Positions 15,723 through 24,492 are shown, counted from the stretch's first letter. The stretch is DNA of 64,000 nucleotides from DASRFA01 sp035651755 (GCA_035651755.1 DASRFA010000018.1:62001-126000), one strand, 5' to 3'. Notes: generated by a model not told the origin, from the letters alone. Numbers and translations: made by a program.

Positions 15723-16807
15723 CGGCCCTCCGCGTCGCCCTCGTCGGCGGGCCGATGTACGACCCGATGTACGCGCTCCTCGAGGGCGTCGACGTCGAGG
15801 TCGCCGTGCACGCCGACCACCCGGCGCTCAACCGGCGCGTCGCCGAGCTGCTGTCGCGCGGCGAGCGGCTCGACCTGATCTCGACGCACGCGAAGTACGC
15901 GCCGTCGCAGGCGCGCTGGCTCCGCCCGCTCGACGACCTCGTCGATCCGACGCTGCTCCGGGAGCTCGCGCCGCGCGCGGTCGCGCTCTGCCGCTTCGGC
16001 GGCCAGCTCCTCTGCGTGCCGCGGAACGTCGACGTGCGCGTGCTCTGGGTGCGCGCGGACCTGGTCGCGACGCCGCCCGACACCTGGGCCGACGTGCGCG
16101 CGAGCGGCCGGAGCTTCGGCTTCCCCGGCCGCGAGTCCGGGCTCTTCGGGACGTTCTTCGAGCTCGTCGTCGGCGAAGGAGGACGCCTCTTCGACGATCG
16201 CGGTCGGCCGACGATCGCGACCGCGGAGGCGGAGCGCGCCGTCGGGACCCTGTGCGCGCTCGCGGCGACCGCGCCGCCGGACCTCGTCGACTGGCACTAC
16301 GACCAGGTGGACGCGGCGCTGCTCGACGGTCGCGTGGCGATGGCGGCGGCGTGGCCGGGAGCGTACGGACCCATCCGGCGGTCCGCGCGCTACGCGCAGC
16401 TCGTGCCCGCGGCGTACCCCGCGGGCCCGCGCGGGCGCTTCACGTACGCCGGCGCGCACGCTTGGGCGATCCCGACGACCTGCGGCGACGTCGGGCGCGC
16501 GGTCGAGCTCCTGCACCGGCTCGCGGGCGCGGAGGCGGCGCGCCGCGAGCTCGCGAACGGCGGCGTGCCGGCGCACGCGGCGACCTTCGCGAGCGCGGAG
16601 CCGGTCGACGCGAAGGACGCCCGGCGCCTCGAGCTCACGCGCGCCGCGATCGAGGAGCAGATGATCACGTACCCGCCGCACGCGTCGTTCCCGGCGCTCG
16701 AGGACGCGGGCTGGTCGGCGATCCGCGACGCGCTCCGCGGTGCGTGCACCCCGGCCGAGGCGGTGCGGCGCGTGCAGGCGGTCGCGGAGGAGGTGCTCGC
16801 CGCATGA
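15719..16807 (+). CDS. Solute-binding-protein-like protein lacking a signal peptide
   Basis: 362 residues from GTG 15719, overlapping the previous stop. The sequence follows the family 1 extracellular solute-binding fold: LDLISTHAKYAPSQARWLRPLDDLV, LLCVPRNVDVRVLWVRADLV, TWADVRASGRSFGFPG, VAMAAAWPGAYG and AHAWAIPTTCGDVGRAVELLHRL match the ABC sugar-binding protein pattern. The N-terminus (VTALRVALVGGPMYDPM) shows no Sec signal or lipobox, and no permease genes are adjacent. It may therefore act in the cytosol, perhaps as a sugar-binding partner or sensor, or the start may be misread. Function is open. It overlaps the next gene by ATGA. Confidence 0.65.
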   Translation: MTALRVALVGGPMYDPMYALLEGVDVEVAVHADHPALNRRVAELLSRGERLDLISTHAKYAPSQARWLRPLDDLVDPTLLRELAPRAVALCRFGGQLLCVPRNVDVRVLWVRADLVATPPDTWADVRASGRSFGFPGRESGLFGTFFELVVGEGGRLFDDRGRPTIATAEAERAVGTLCALAATAPPDLVDWHYDQVDAALLDGRVAMAAAWPGAYGPIRRSARYAQLVPAAYPAGPRGRFTYAGAHAWAIPTTCGDVGRAVELLHRLAGAEAARRELANGGVPAHAATFASAEPVDAKDARRLELTRAAIEEQMITYPPHASFPALEDAGWSAIRDALRGACTPAEAVRRVQAVAEEVLAA

Positions 16808-18108
16808 GGATCCGCGACATCGAGACCGCCGACGTCCGGTTTCCGACGTCGCGCACGCTCGCCGGCTCGGACGCGATGCACCCCGACCCCGATTACTCGG
16901 CGGCGTACGCGATCGTGCGCGTGGACGGCGCCGGCTCCGGTGCACACTCCGGCCACGGCCTCGCGTTCACGATCGGGCGCGGGAACGAGATCGTCGTCGC
17001 GGCGATCGAGGCGCTCCGACCGCTGGTCGTCGGTCGGGAGCTCGAGGACGTGTTCTCCGACATGGGCCGCTTCTCGCGCGCGCTGACGCAGGACGGTCAG
17101 CTCCGCTGGATCGGCCCGGAGAAGGGCGCGATCCACATGGCGGCGGCCGCAATCCTGAACGCGCTCTGGGACCTGCGCGCGAAGCTCGCCGGGCTGCCGC
17201 TCTGGCGGCTCCTCGCCGGGATGACGCCGGACGAGATCGTCGCGCTGGTCGACTTCAAGTACTTGACGGACGCGCTGACGCCCGCCGAGGCTCTCGCGAT
17301 CCTGCGCGAGCGCGCCCCCGGCCGATCGGCGCGCACCGAACGTCTCGTCGCAGAAGGCGTCGCCGCGTACGTCACGTCGGCCGGCTGGATGGGCTACACG
17401 GACGACACCGTGCGAGACCGCTGCGCCGAGGCGCTCGGGCGCGGCTTCACCCGCTTCAAGATGAAGGTCGGCGGCCCGCCGGACCTCGACGTCGCGCGGG
17501 CGCGCCTGGTGCGCTCGCAGATCGGCGCGGACCGCATCCTGATGATGGACGCGAACCAGATCTGGGACGTCCCCGAGGCGATCGAGCGCATGCGCGCGCT
17601 CGCCGCGTTCGACCCGTACTGGATCGAGGAGCCGACGAGCCCCGACGACGTCCTCGGCCACCAGGCCATCGCGCGCGCGGTCGCGCCCATCCGGGTCGCG
17701 ACCGGCGAGATGGCCCAGAACCGCGTGATGTTCAAGCAGTTCCTCCAGGCCGGCGCGATCGGCGCCTGCCAGATCGACGCCTGCAGGCTCGGCGGCGTGA
17801 ACGAGGTCCTCGCCGTGCTTCTGCTCGCCGCGAAATTCGACGTGCCGGTCTGCCCGCACGCGGGCGGCGTCGGCCTCTGCGAGTACGTGCAGCACCTCGC
17901 GGCCTTCGACCAGATCGCCGTCGCGCCGAGCCTCGCCGGTCGCTTCACCGAGTTCGCCGACCACCTCCACGAGCATTTCGTGAACCCCGTGGTCGTCGCG
18001 AATGGCGCGTACCGGCTATCCGAGGCCCCGGGCTACGGCGTCGAGCTACGCGAGGAGAGCGTCCGCGCGCATCTCTTCCCGAGCGGGACCGTCTGGCGCG
18101 CCGGCTGA
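16804..18108 (+). CDS. L-fuconate dehydratase (enolase superfamily)
   Basis: 434 residues, the usual length. Enolase-superfamily residues are all present: FKMKVGG (Lys219, Lys221), MMDANQ (Asp249), WIEEPTSPDDVLGH (Glu275), ATGEMAQNRV (Glu302) and CPHAGGVGLCEYVQHL (His352). The spacing K-x-K/D/E/E/H and the phrase ASAGWMGY-like TSAGWMGYTDDTVRDRC are typical of L-fuconate dehydratases rather than mandelate racemase or galactonate dehydratase. With Mg it would convert L-fuconate to 2-keto-3-deoxy-L-fuconate. It ends a tightly overlapping gene set with an aldo/keto reductase and follows an HpaI-type aldolase, so a non-phosphorylating L-fucose route is likely. Confidence 0.85.
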   Translation: MRIRDIETADVRFPTSRTLAGSDAMHPDPDYSAAYAIVRVDGAGSGAHSGHGLAFTIGRGNEIVVAAIEALRPLVVGRELEDVFSDMGRFSRALTQDGQLRWIGPEKGAIHMAAAAILNALWDLRAKLAGLPLWRLLAGMTPDEIVALVDFKYLTDALTPAEALAILRERAPGRSARTERLVAEGVAAYVTSAGWMGYTDDTVRDRCAEALGRGFTRFKMKVGGPPDLDVARARLVRSQIGADRILMMDANQIWDVPEAIERMRALAAFDPYWIEEPTSPDDVLGHQAIARAVAPIRVATGEMAQNRVMFKQFLQAGAIGACQIDACRLGGVNEVLAVLLLAAKFDVPVCPHAGGVGLCEYVQHLAAFDQIAVAPSLAGRFTEFADHLHEHFVNPVVVANGAYRLSEAPGYGVELREESVRAHLFPSGTVWRAG

Positions 18109-18204
18109 ACATCGTTCACCGCGCGGAACTCCACCTCCGGCAAGACCCGCCTCATCACCGGTGTGGTGCCGTTCGCGAAGTCGCGCGGCGGTGGGCGGTC
18201 GCGC

Positions 18205-18645
18205 TCAGCCCTCCACCTTGAGGCCGTGGCGACCGCCCACCTCGGCGAGCTTCCCGAGGTCGGGATTCTGCGGCGCGACCTCCCGAGCCATGTCGGCGAA
18301 CATCCGCGACGCTCCCAGGCGCGACGTCATCGAGATCATCTCGCCGCCGCCCTTCCCGAACCGGAACCAATGGGCGGTGCCCGCGGGAAGATGGACCAGC
18401 GTGCCGGGCAGGGCGGTCCTCGACTCCTCGCCGATCCCGAAATCGATCTCGCCCCGGACGACGTAGAAGGACTCGTCCCACGGATGGCTGTGCGGCGGCG
18501 GGCCGCTTCCCTCGGGGCCGCGCTGGAGAAAGATCTCGTAGCCCTCGGTCGCTTCGCCCGACGCGAGGACGGTGATGTGCTCGCCGACGAGGTCCAGCGC
18601 GCGCGGGTAGTCCCGCGGCTCGACGATGAATGGTCTCACGGACAT
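18205..18645 (-). CDS. Cupin-domain protein
   Basis: 146 residues, single cupin. Cupin motif 1 is PPPHSHPWDESFYVVRGEID (His, His and Glu metal ligands) and motif 2 is GTLVHLPAGTAHWFRFG (final His ligand). The N-terminal ITVLASGEATEGYEIFLQRG and the C-terminal helix complete a small quercetinase-like or dimethylsulfoniopropionate-lyase-like barrel. Binds a divalent metal; reaction unknown. Same strand as the LLM oxidoreductase gene at 18709, 63 bases downstream of it, so cotranscription is likely. Confidence 0.82.
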   Translation of the reverse strand: MSVRPFIVEPRDYPRALDLVGEHITVLASGEATEGYEIFLQRGPEGSGPPPHSHPWDESFYVVRGEIDFGIGEESRTALPGTLVHLPAGTAHWFRFGKGGGEMISMTSRLGASRMFADMAREVAPQNPDLGKLAEVGGRHGLKVEG

Positions 18646-18708
18646 GGTCTTGCCCCCGTCCCGCTCCCGCGCGACGCCGTGCGGAAGCGGAGCGTTCTCA
18701 TCCTCGGT

Positions 18709-19716
18709 TCAGCGCGCCGGTGCGATCGCGCGCAGCAGCTGCTCGGTCATCTCGAAGGGCACGCCCGTCGGCAGGTTGACGAGCGCGGCGCCCAGCCCGT
18801 TCTCGCGCCACTCGGCGAGGCGCTCGCGGCAGAGCTCGGGCGGGCCGCAGATCGCGATCGAGTCGACGAGATCGTCGCTCACGGCTTCCGCCGCGCGCTT
18901 CCGGTCGCTGGAGTTGTAGAGCTCGCGCACCAGGTTCGCGTTCTCGGCGAAGCCGTACTTGCAGAAGAGCGCGTGGTAGTAGACGCCCATCCCGCCGATG
19001 TAGAACGCGACCGTCGGCTTGATCATCGACCTCGCCATCGCGAGGTCCTCGAGCGGGATCACGGGCACGAACGCGGCGACCTCGACGGCCGACGCGTCGC
19101 GTCCGGCGGCCTTCGCGCCCTCGCGCAGGAGCGCGATCCCGTCCTTCAGGTGGCGGTACGGCCAGAAGGTCGGCACCCAGCCGTCGGCGATCTTGCCGAC
19201 CTCGCGGATCGCGCGCTCCTGGAGCGACGCGACGTACACCGGGATGTCCGGCCGGAGCGGCTTCATCTCGAGCTTGAACTGGCGCGCGTCGAAGAGCGTG
19301 CTGAGCTCGGGCGACAGCCGCCCGCCGCGCCAGAGGACGCGCAGGATGCCGATCGTCTCGCGCAGACGCGTGAGCGGCTTCTCGTAGGGGACGCCGTGCA
19401 GGTTCTCGACGACGTTCTTGCCGCTCGTCCCGAGTCCCAGGATCGCGCGGCCCTCGGAGATCTCGTCGAGCGTCGCCGCGCTCATCGCGAGCAGCGCCGC
19501 CGACCGGCTGAACACGTTCGCGATCCCGGTCGCCACCCGGATCCGCTTCGTCCGAAGCGCGATTTCCGTCAGCAGCTGGAACTGCTCGTACCCCCACGCC
19601 TCCGGAACCCAGACCGAGTCGTACCCCAGCTCCTCCGCCACCTGCGCCGCCCGCACCACCGCCTTCCGGTCATACTGCTTCCAAAACGGCACGATCCCGA
19701 GCTTCGGATACGACAT
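18709..19716 (-). CDS. Luciferase-like (LLM) F420/FMN-dependent oxidoreductase
   Basis: 335 residues from ATG 19716 with GGAGGGT eight bases ahead. TIM-barrel LLM features: AAQVAEELGYDSVWVPEAWG, LRTKRIRVATGIANVFSRS, AATLDEISEGRAILGLGTSG and VENLHGVPYEKPLTRLRETI, the pattern of F420-dependent methylene-tetrahydromethanopterin reductase-like proteins. Coenzyme F420 is more likely than FMN, but this is not provable here. It reduces or hydroxylates an unknown, probably hydrophobic substrate. Two more LLM genes are in the window (35913, 59807), showing lineage-level expansion of this chemistry. Confidence 0.85.
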   Translation of the reverse strand: MSYPKLGIVPFWKQYDRKAVVRAAQVAEELGYDSVWVPEAWGYEQFQLLTEIALRTKRIRVATGIANVFSRSAALLAMSAATLDEISEGRAILGLGTSGKNVVENLHGVPYEKPLTRLRETIGILRVLWRGGRLSPELSTLFDARQFKLEMKPLRPDIPVYVASLQERAIREVGKIADGWVPTFWPYRHLKDGIALLREGAKAAGRDASAVEVAAFVPVIPLEDLAMARSMIKPTVAFYIGGMGVYYHALFCKYGFAENANLVRELYNSSDRKRAAEAVSDDLVDSIAICGPPELCRERLAEWRENGLGAALVNLPTGVPFEMTEQLLRAIAPAR

Positions 19717-20177
19717 GGCGACCCTCCGTCGGCACTCTGCCCCACGGCTCCGACGCGAACAACCGCGCCCACCACCGGCGCCGACCCACTCGCCGACGCA
19801 GCCGGAGCCGTGTGTGCGGGCAAGCGAGCGACTGTCGAGCGAGCGGGGTTATTCCAATTCGCCTCCGTGCGGTGCTCGCGCAGGCAGCTATCGCTGCCCG
19901 CGCTCCGCTCCTCCGATGGGCCTCGTCGCCGCGGCAAAGCCGCGACTCCTCGCTCCCGCGCCCACTCGCCGACGCAGCCGGAGCCGTGTTTGCGGGCAAG
20001 CGAGCGAGCGGGACAATGAACCGCCCCCACCTTGATTCATGAAACAATTCGGGGCGCTCTTCCTCCCCGCGAACGAGACCCGGAGCGAGCGCCCGCACAC
20101 ACGGCTCCGGCGGCCCACAGGCAGAAACGCGAATCGCCGCTTGAACGCGCATGCACGCGGTGCGAGTTTGACGAACG
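19717..20177. repeat. 461-base repeat-rich intergenic region
   Basis: No credible protein gene. A 46-base unit occurs at 19785-19830 and again at 19961-20006 with one difference (GTGTGTGC versus GTGTTTGC); part of it recurs inverted at about 20090-20110. Between the two copies are two small perfect hairpins: GGCAGC-TATC-GCTGCC (19883-19898) and CGCGGC-AAA-GCCGCG (19930-19944). The AAAGCC core resembles the 75-bp two-hairpin element but the flanks differ. Short intergenic mobile elements or a non-coding RNA are both possible. Confidence 0.6.
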
Positions 20178-21014
20178 ATGCTGACGCCGGAACAAGTCGC
20201 GGCCCACGTCGAGCGGATCGCGCGCGACGGCTACACGGTGGTCGAGAACGCCATCGAGCCCGACCTGGTCGACGCCCTCCACGACGATATTCTCCGCCTC
20301 GAGCGCGAGAAGAGCGTCCGCCCCGCGCACAACGACTTCGAGGGCACGCAGACGATCCGGATCTACAACCTCCTCGTCTACGGCAAGCTCTACGAGCGCA
20401 TTCCCGTCCACGCGAGCGTGCTGCCGATCGTCGAGGGCGTCCTCGATCCCGGCTGCCTCGTGTCGTCGCTCTCGTCGATCGCGATCCTCCCGGGCGAGAG
20501 CGCGCAGCCGATCCACGCCGACGACCAGCTGATCCCGCTCGGGAAGCCGCACGTGCCGACCGTCTGCAACTCGATGTGGGCACTGACCGACTTCACCGAG
20601 GAGAACGGCGCGACCCGCATCATCCCGGGCTCGCACCTGAAGGACCACTCGCCGACGTACGGCAAGCACTACGACAGCATCCCCGCCGAGATGCCGCGCG
20701 GCAGCGTGCTCGTGTGGCACGGAAGCCTCTGGCACGGCGGCGGCGCGAACCGGACGGATCGCCGGCGCGTCGGCATCGCGATGAACTACTGCGCCGGCTT
20801 CATCCGCCAGCAGGAGAACCAGCAGCTCGGGATCCCGCGCGAGATCGCGCGCGGCTTCTCGCCGCGCCTGCGCGAGCTGGTCGGCTACGGCGTCTACCAG
20901 ATGCTGATCGGGCACATCGACAAGCGGAGCCCGGTCGAGCTGCTCGGCGACGACGCGGACGGCCGGATGGTGTGGGACCTGGACGACGGCTCGAAGGCGC
21001 GCCGCAACGCGTGA
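20178..21014 (+). CDS. Phytanoyl-CoA dioxygenase family Fe(II)/2-oxoglutarate oxygenase
   Basis: 278 residues. The iron facial triad is visible: QPIHADDQLIP gives His113 and Asp115, and LVWHGSLWHGGGANRT supplies the distal His186, followed by Arg in TDRRRVGI that binds 2-oxoglutarate. NGATRIIPGSHLKDHSP is the typical PhyH pre-distal segment. These enzymes hydroxylate branched or cyclic small molecules; bacterial ones act on phytanoyl-CoA-like, ectoine or secondary-metabolite substrates, so the target is not known here. It overlaps the DNA glycosylase gene by GTGA, placing it first in a phyH-mug-BI-1 unit. Confidence 0.88.
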   Translation: MLTPEQVAAHVERIARDGYTVVENAIEPDLVDALHDDILRLEREKSVRPAHNDFEGTQTIRIYNLLVYGKLYERIPVHASVLPIVEGVLDPGCLVSSLSSIAILPGESAQPIHADDQLIPLGKPHVPTVCNSMWALTDFTEENGATRIIPGSHLKDHSPTYGKHYDSIPAEMPRGSVLVWHGSLWHGGGANRTDRRRVGIAMNYCAGFIRQQENQQLGIPREIARGFSPRLRELVGYGVYQMLIGHIDKRSPVELLGDDADGRMVWDLDDGSKARRNA

Positions 21015-21724
21015 GCGAGGCGCGACCGCGCCGCGCGAGCGAGTCGGTTCTACCCTGGCGTCCGACGCCGGCGGAGATCGCGGCGGCCGCGGGGCGCACC
21101 GTCCCCGACGTGATCGCGTCCGGCCTTCGCGTGCTCCTCTGCGGCATCAACCCCGGGCTCTACTCGGGCGCCGTCCGGCATCACTTCGCGCGCCCGGGAA
21201 ACCGCTTCTGGAAGGCGCTCCACGCGTCCGGGTGGACGGAGAAGCTTCTGTCGCCGTTCGAGGAGCGGCGCCTCCTGGAGTACGGCCTCGGCGTGACGAA
21301 CCTCGTCGATCGCGCGACCGCGAGCGCGGACGAGCTCTCGGCCGAGGAGCTGGTCCGGGGCGCACGCCGCCTGCTCGCGAAGGTCCGGCGCTGGCGGCCG
21401 CGCTGCGTCGCGTTTCTCGGCGTCGGCGCCTACCGGGTCGCGTTCGCGCGCCCGCGCGCGGCGGTCGGGCCGCAGCCGGAAGCGCTCGGGCCCGCGCGGG
21501 TCTGGGTTCTCCCGAACCCGAGCGGCCTGAACGCGAGCTACCAGCTGCCGGACATCGTGGGCGCGTTCCGGGCGCTCGCCGAAGCGCTTGCGTCGGACGA
21601 TGCCGGGTCGCCTCTCAAGGCGGCCGGCCGCGCGTCCGATTTGACGGAGCGGGGCGCGCCCCGCACCATCGTTCGGGGGCGACGGACCGCCAAGGCCGTT
21701 CGCCCGGGAGGCAAACGATCATGA
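21011..21724 (+). CDS. mug: G/U mismatch-specific DNA glycosylase (MUG/TDG family)
   Basis: 237 residues from GTG 21011. Motif A LLCGINPGLYSGAVRHHFAR (with Asn47 activating water) and motif B VLPNPSGLNASY are the MUG/TDG signature; PGNRFWKALHASGWT follows the family. It removes uracil or thymine-derived lesions opposite guanine in the cytosol or nucleoid. A basic tail of about 35 residues (from KAAGRASD) extends beyond E. coli Mug and may aid DNA binding. Start and stop overlap both neighbours (GTGA at 21011, ATGA at 21721), so translation is probably coupled, an odd partner set for a repair gene. Confidence 0.88.
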   Translation: MSEARPRRASESVLPWRPTPAEIAAAAGRTVPDVIASGLRVLLCGINPGLYSGAVRHHFARPGNRFWKALHASGWTEKLLSPFEERRLLEYGLGVTNLVDRATASADELSAEELVRGARRLLAKVRRWRPRCVAFLGVGAYRVAFARPRAAVGPQPEALGPARVWVLPNPSGLNASYQLPDIVGAFRALAEALASDDAGSPLKAAGRASDLTERGAPRTIVRGRRTAKAVRPGGKRS

Positions 21725-22479
21725 GACCACAGCTCGCCGATCTCCGCTCGGGGAACCCAGCCCTCACCGCCGACACGTTCCGGAACGCCCGCGCGACGTT
21801 CGGAGAGGAGGCGATGACCGTTGCGGGCACCGCGAACAAGACGGCGATCGCGCTTCTCCTGCTGATCCTCGCCGCCGCCTACACGTGGAACGTCGGCGCC
21901 TCGAATCCCGCCGCGGTCGGCGGGCTGACGCTGGTCGGGGCGATCGGCGGCCTCATCGTCGCGATGGCGACGGTGTTCAAGCAGACCTGGGCACCCGTCA
22001 CGACGCCGATCTACTCCGTGCTGGAAGGGCTCGTCCTGGGCGGCATCTCGTCGGTGATGGAGCGCCGCTACCCCGGCATCGTCGTACAGGCGGTATTCTT
22101 GACGTTCGGGACGCTGGCGGCGCTGCTCGTCGCCTATCGCTCCGGCCTCATCAAGGTGACCGATCGCTTCCGCGCCGGCGTCTTCGCGGCGACGGGCGGC
22201 ATCTTCCTCTTCTACATGATCGGCTTCGTGATGAGCTTCTTCGGCGCGAGCCTGCCGCTCGTGAACTCGGCGACGCCGTTCGGGATCGTCTTCAGCCTCG
22301 TCGTCGTCGGCATCGCCGCGCTGAACCTCGTCCTCGACTTCGACTTCATCGAGTCCGGCGCGCGCGCCCGCGCTCCGAAGTACATGGAGTGGTACGGCGC
22401 GTTCGGCCTGATGGTGACGCTCGTGTGGCTCTACCTCGAGATCCTGCGCCTACTCGCGAAGCTGCAGCGCCGCGACTGA
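21721..22479 (+). CDS. Bax inhibitor-1 (YccA/YbhL-like) family membrane protein
   Basis: 252 residues with about seven transmembrane helices. The N-terminal cytosolic part (RSGNPALTADTFRNA) leads into TAIALLLLILAAAYTW, then VGAIGGLIVAMATVF. Family-typical phrases are FKQTWAPVTTPIYSVLEGL and GGISSVMERRYPGIVVQAV, followed by FLFYMIGFVMSFFG, NLVLDFDFIE (conserved acidic pair) and YMEWYGAFGLMVTLVWLYLEIL. This matches the YccA-like branch with the N-terminal SGNP segment. The family acts as pH-sensitive calcium leak channels or binds FtsH; YccA is an FtsH substrate in E. coli, and an ftsH gene is present at 53412. Overlaps mug by ATGA. Confidence 0.88.
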   Translation: MRPQLADLRSGNPALTADTFRNARATFGEEAMTVAGTANKTAIALLLLILAAAYTWNVGASNPAAVGGLTLVGAIGGLIVAMATVFKQTWAPVTTPIYSVLEGLVLGGISSVMERRYPGIVVQAVFLTFGTLAALLVAYRSGLIKVTDRFRAGVFAATGGIFLFYMIGFVMSFFGASLPLVNSATPFGIVFSLVVVGIAALNLVLDFDFIESGARARAPKYMEWYGAFGLMVTLVWLYLEILRLLAKLQRRD

Positions 22480-22500
22480 CGTGCGCCGCCTCTCGAACGC

Positions 22501-24492
22501 TCAGCGGGTGGTCGTGTAGCCGTCCAGGCGGATCACGCCGCCGGCGGCGGCGGAGCCGCCGAGGAAACCGAAGCGGGCGTACTTGACGAGCTGCAGGTCG
22601 TTGTCGAGGCTCGTGACCGACGCGACCGAGCCTCCGTCGATCCACAGCTGGAACGTGCCGTCGTTCGCGCCCGGCGACGTTCCCTTCTGCCATTCGAGCG
22701 CGATCTCGTGCGCCGCCGCCGAAATCGGGAACCAGGCGGTGTTGTACGACGACTTGTCGTCCCGCCGGACGCGCGCCTGGAGCTCCGTCGCGCCCGCGAC
22801 GACGCGCATGCGGACGATGATCATCCACCGCACGGTCGGCGTGCGCGAGAAGACGCGCAGGAGGTGCGGGCGCGAGGTCTCGCTCGGCGACACGTAGCCG
22901 CTCGCGTCGAGGAGGAACCGGACGCGGTAGTGCTCCTCGGCGTCGGGGTGGCGGTCGATGAGCTGGCTCGTCGCCGTATGGCCGGGCAGAACCTCGAGGC
23001 CGAGGTCGCCTTCGAGCGCGGCCGAGGCGCTCACGACGAGCTGGCCGCCGGCGTCCCGTACCGCGCTCCAGGCGGCGAGGTCGCCGGCTTCGAAGTCGTC
23101 CTCGAAGATCATCTCGGGCTTGGCGGCGACGTCGGCGACCGACAGCGAAAGGTCGTAGAGCTGGACCGTGCTCGCCGGACCCGGCCGGATGCGCAGGAAG
23201 TACGCACCGGCCGTCGGCAGCGCCAGGTCGTCGATCGCTTCCGCCGTCCCGGCAGGAGCACCGCTCGCGCTCGCGACGACGGTCGAGCCGTCGGCGGCGA
23301 GCACGTCGAGCGCGAGGTCGTTCCGCGTGCGCGAGTCGAACGGGGTGCCCGACGTGCAGCTCCCGTCGGGGTTCTGCGGACCCTGCAGGTAGGTGAAGCC
23401 GACGGGCGTGAGCGTCGCCGAGAGCTTCTTGCCGCCTCCGACGGCGAACCGGTAGAAGTCGACGTCCGCGTCGTCGTCGGCGCTCATGCCGTCGATCCCG
23501 ACCGTCGTGTTCGAGGAGAGCGTGCCGAGGTCGGTTGCGCTCGCGGCCGCATCGTTCGACTCGAGCGGGTCGCCGTAGCCGCGCTGTCCCGCGAGCACGT
23601 CGTCGTGCTGCGGTCCGTCGAACGAGAGCGTCGCGATCGGCTCCATCAGCTTCGTCTCGTCGATCGGGCACACGTGGTTCAGGCCGAGGCCGTGCCCGTG
23701 CTCGTGCGCGACGACGTTGCGCAGGAGGAGGCTCTCGCCCGCGGTGTAGCCGAGGTTCGCGTCGGCGGTGTCGAGGACCATGTCGCCGCTGTTCGGGTAC
23801 CAGTTGTACGCGATCACGCCGCCCGTGCCGTTGATCGGATGGCCGCCGATCCGGACGTCGCCGCGCACGCCGAGCGCGCCGCCCGCGGTCGGGAATGGGG
23901 CGCCGTCGTCGGCGGCCTCGTAGACGTAACGGACGCCGGCGAGCTCGCTCCAGCGCGCGAAGACCTGGTGGAAGAGCGGCATCCAGACGTCCGAGCTGCC
24001 GTAGATCCCGTCGAGGAACGCGCGCATGTCGCTCGGCGAGCTCGGCTCGCCGGCGCCGCCCGAGATCGGGGTGCCGTCGGGCACGAAGCTGTAGGTGAGG
24101 GTCGTCGGCGCGCCCTGCCCGAGGCAGCAGCCGTCGGTCGCCGTCCACGACCATCGCCCGCCGTCGGAGAACTGGTACTGCGCGCTCTCGACGCCGCCCG
24201 CGGCTCGGGCGGCAGCCTCGGCGGCGGCGCGCCGCTCGGCCTGCTCGCGCGCGAAGCGCTCCACGTCTTCGGGCAGCGAGCCCGGCCCGAAGCAGACCGC
24301 CGGCTCGCCGAGCGGCTCCGCATCCGGCCGCCAGGGCGGCGCGACGCCCGCGGGCGACGTCGCGAGCGCGCCGCCCGCGATCGCTCGTGCGGATGCCGCA
24401 GCGTCCGGCCCGCGAGCCGGCACGGACGGCGCGAGCGCGACCGCGAGGCCGCCGAGCGCGATCGCCATCCGGAGCGCGACACGGGCGAGCAT
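22501..24492 (-). CDS. Secreted metzincin-type zinc metalloprotease with C-terminal accessory domains
   Basis: 663 residues; signal peptide about 1-27 (ALRMAIALGGLAVALAPSVPA). The zinc motif VVAHEHGHGLGLNH (HExxHxxGxxH: His263, Glu264, His267, His273) plus the Met-turn Met283 in TKLMEP marks a matrixin/metzincin catalytic domain spanning about 130-330. Residues 305-450 look like a pre-peptidase C-terminal domain (DVDFYRFAVGGGKKLSATLTP), and from about 460 a concanavalin-like sandwich domain (FEDDFEAGDLAAWS). A secreted protease acting on extracellular protein is likely. It is divergent from the ECF sigma gene; whether that sigma factor controls it is unknown. The Pro/Ala-rich N-terminal 130 residues may be a propeptide. 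Confidence 0.8.
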   Translation of the reverse strand: MLARVALRMAIALGGLAVALAPSVPARGPDAAASARAIAGGALATSPAGVAPPWRPDAEPLGEPAVCFGPGSLPEDVERFAREQAERRAAAEAAARAAGGVESAQYQFSDGGRWSWTATDGCCLGQGAPTTLTYSFVPDGTPISGGAGEPSSPSDMRAFLDGIYGSSDVWMPLFHQVFARWSELAGVRYVYEAADDGAPFPTAGGALGVRGDVRIGGHPINGTGGVIAYNWYPNSGDMVLDTADANLGYTAGESLLLRNVVAHEHGHGLGLNHVCPIDETKLMEPIATLSFDGPQHDDVLAGQRGYGDPLESNDAAASATDLGTLSSNTTVGIDGMSADDDADVDFYRFAVGGGKKLSATLTPVGFTYLQGPQNPDGSCTSGTPFDSRTRNDLALDVLAADGSTVVASASGAPAGTAEAIDDLALPTAGAYFLRIRPGPASTVQLYDLSLSVADVAAKPEMIFEDDFEAGDLAAWSAVRDAGGQLVVSASAALEGDLGLEVLPGHTATSQLIDRHPDAEEHYRVRFLLDASGYVSPSETSRPHLLRVFSRTPTVRWMIIVRMRVVAGATELQARVRRDDKSSYNTAWFPISAAAHEIALEWQKGTSPGANDGTFQLWIDGGSVASVTSLDNDLQLVKYARFGFLGGSAAAGGVIRLDGYTTTR

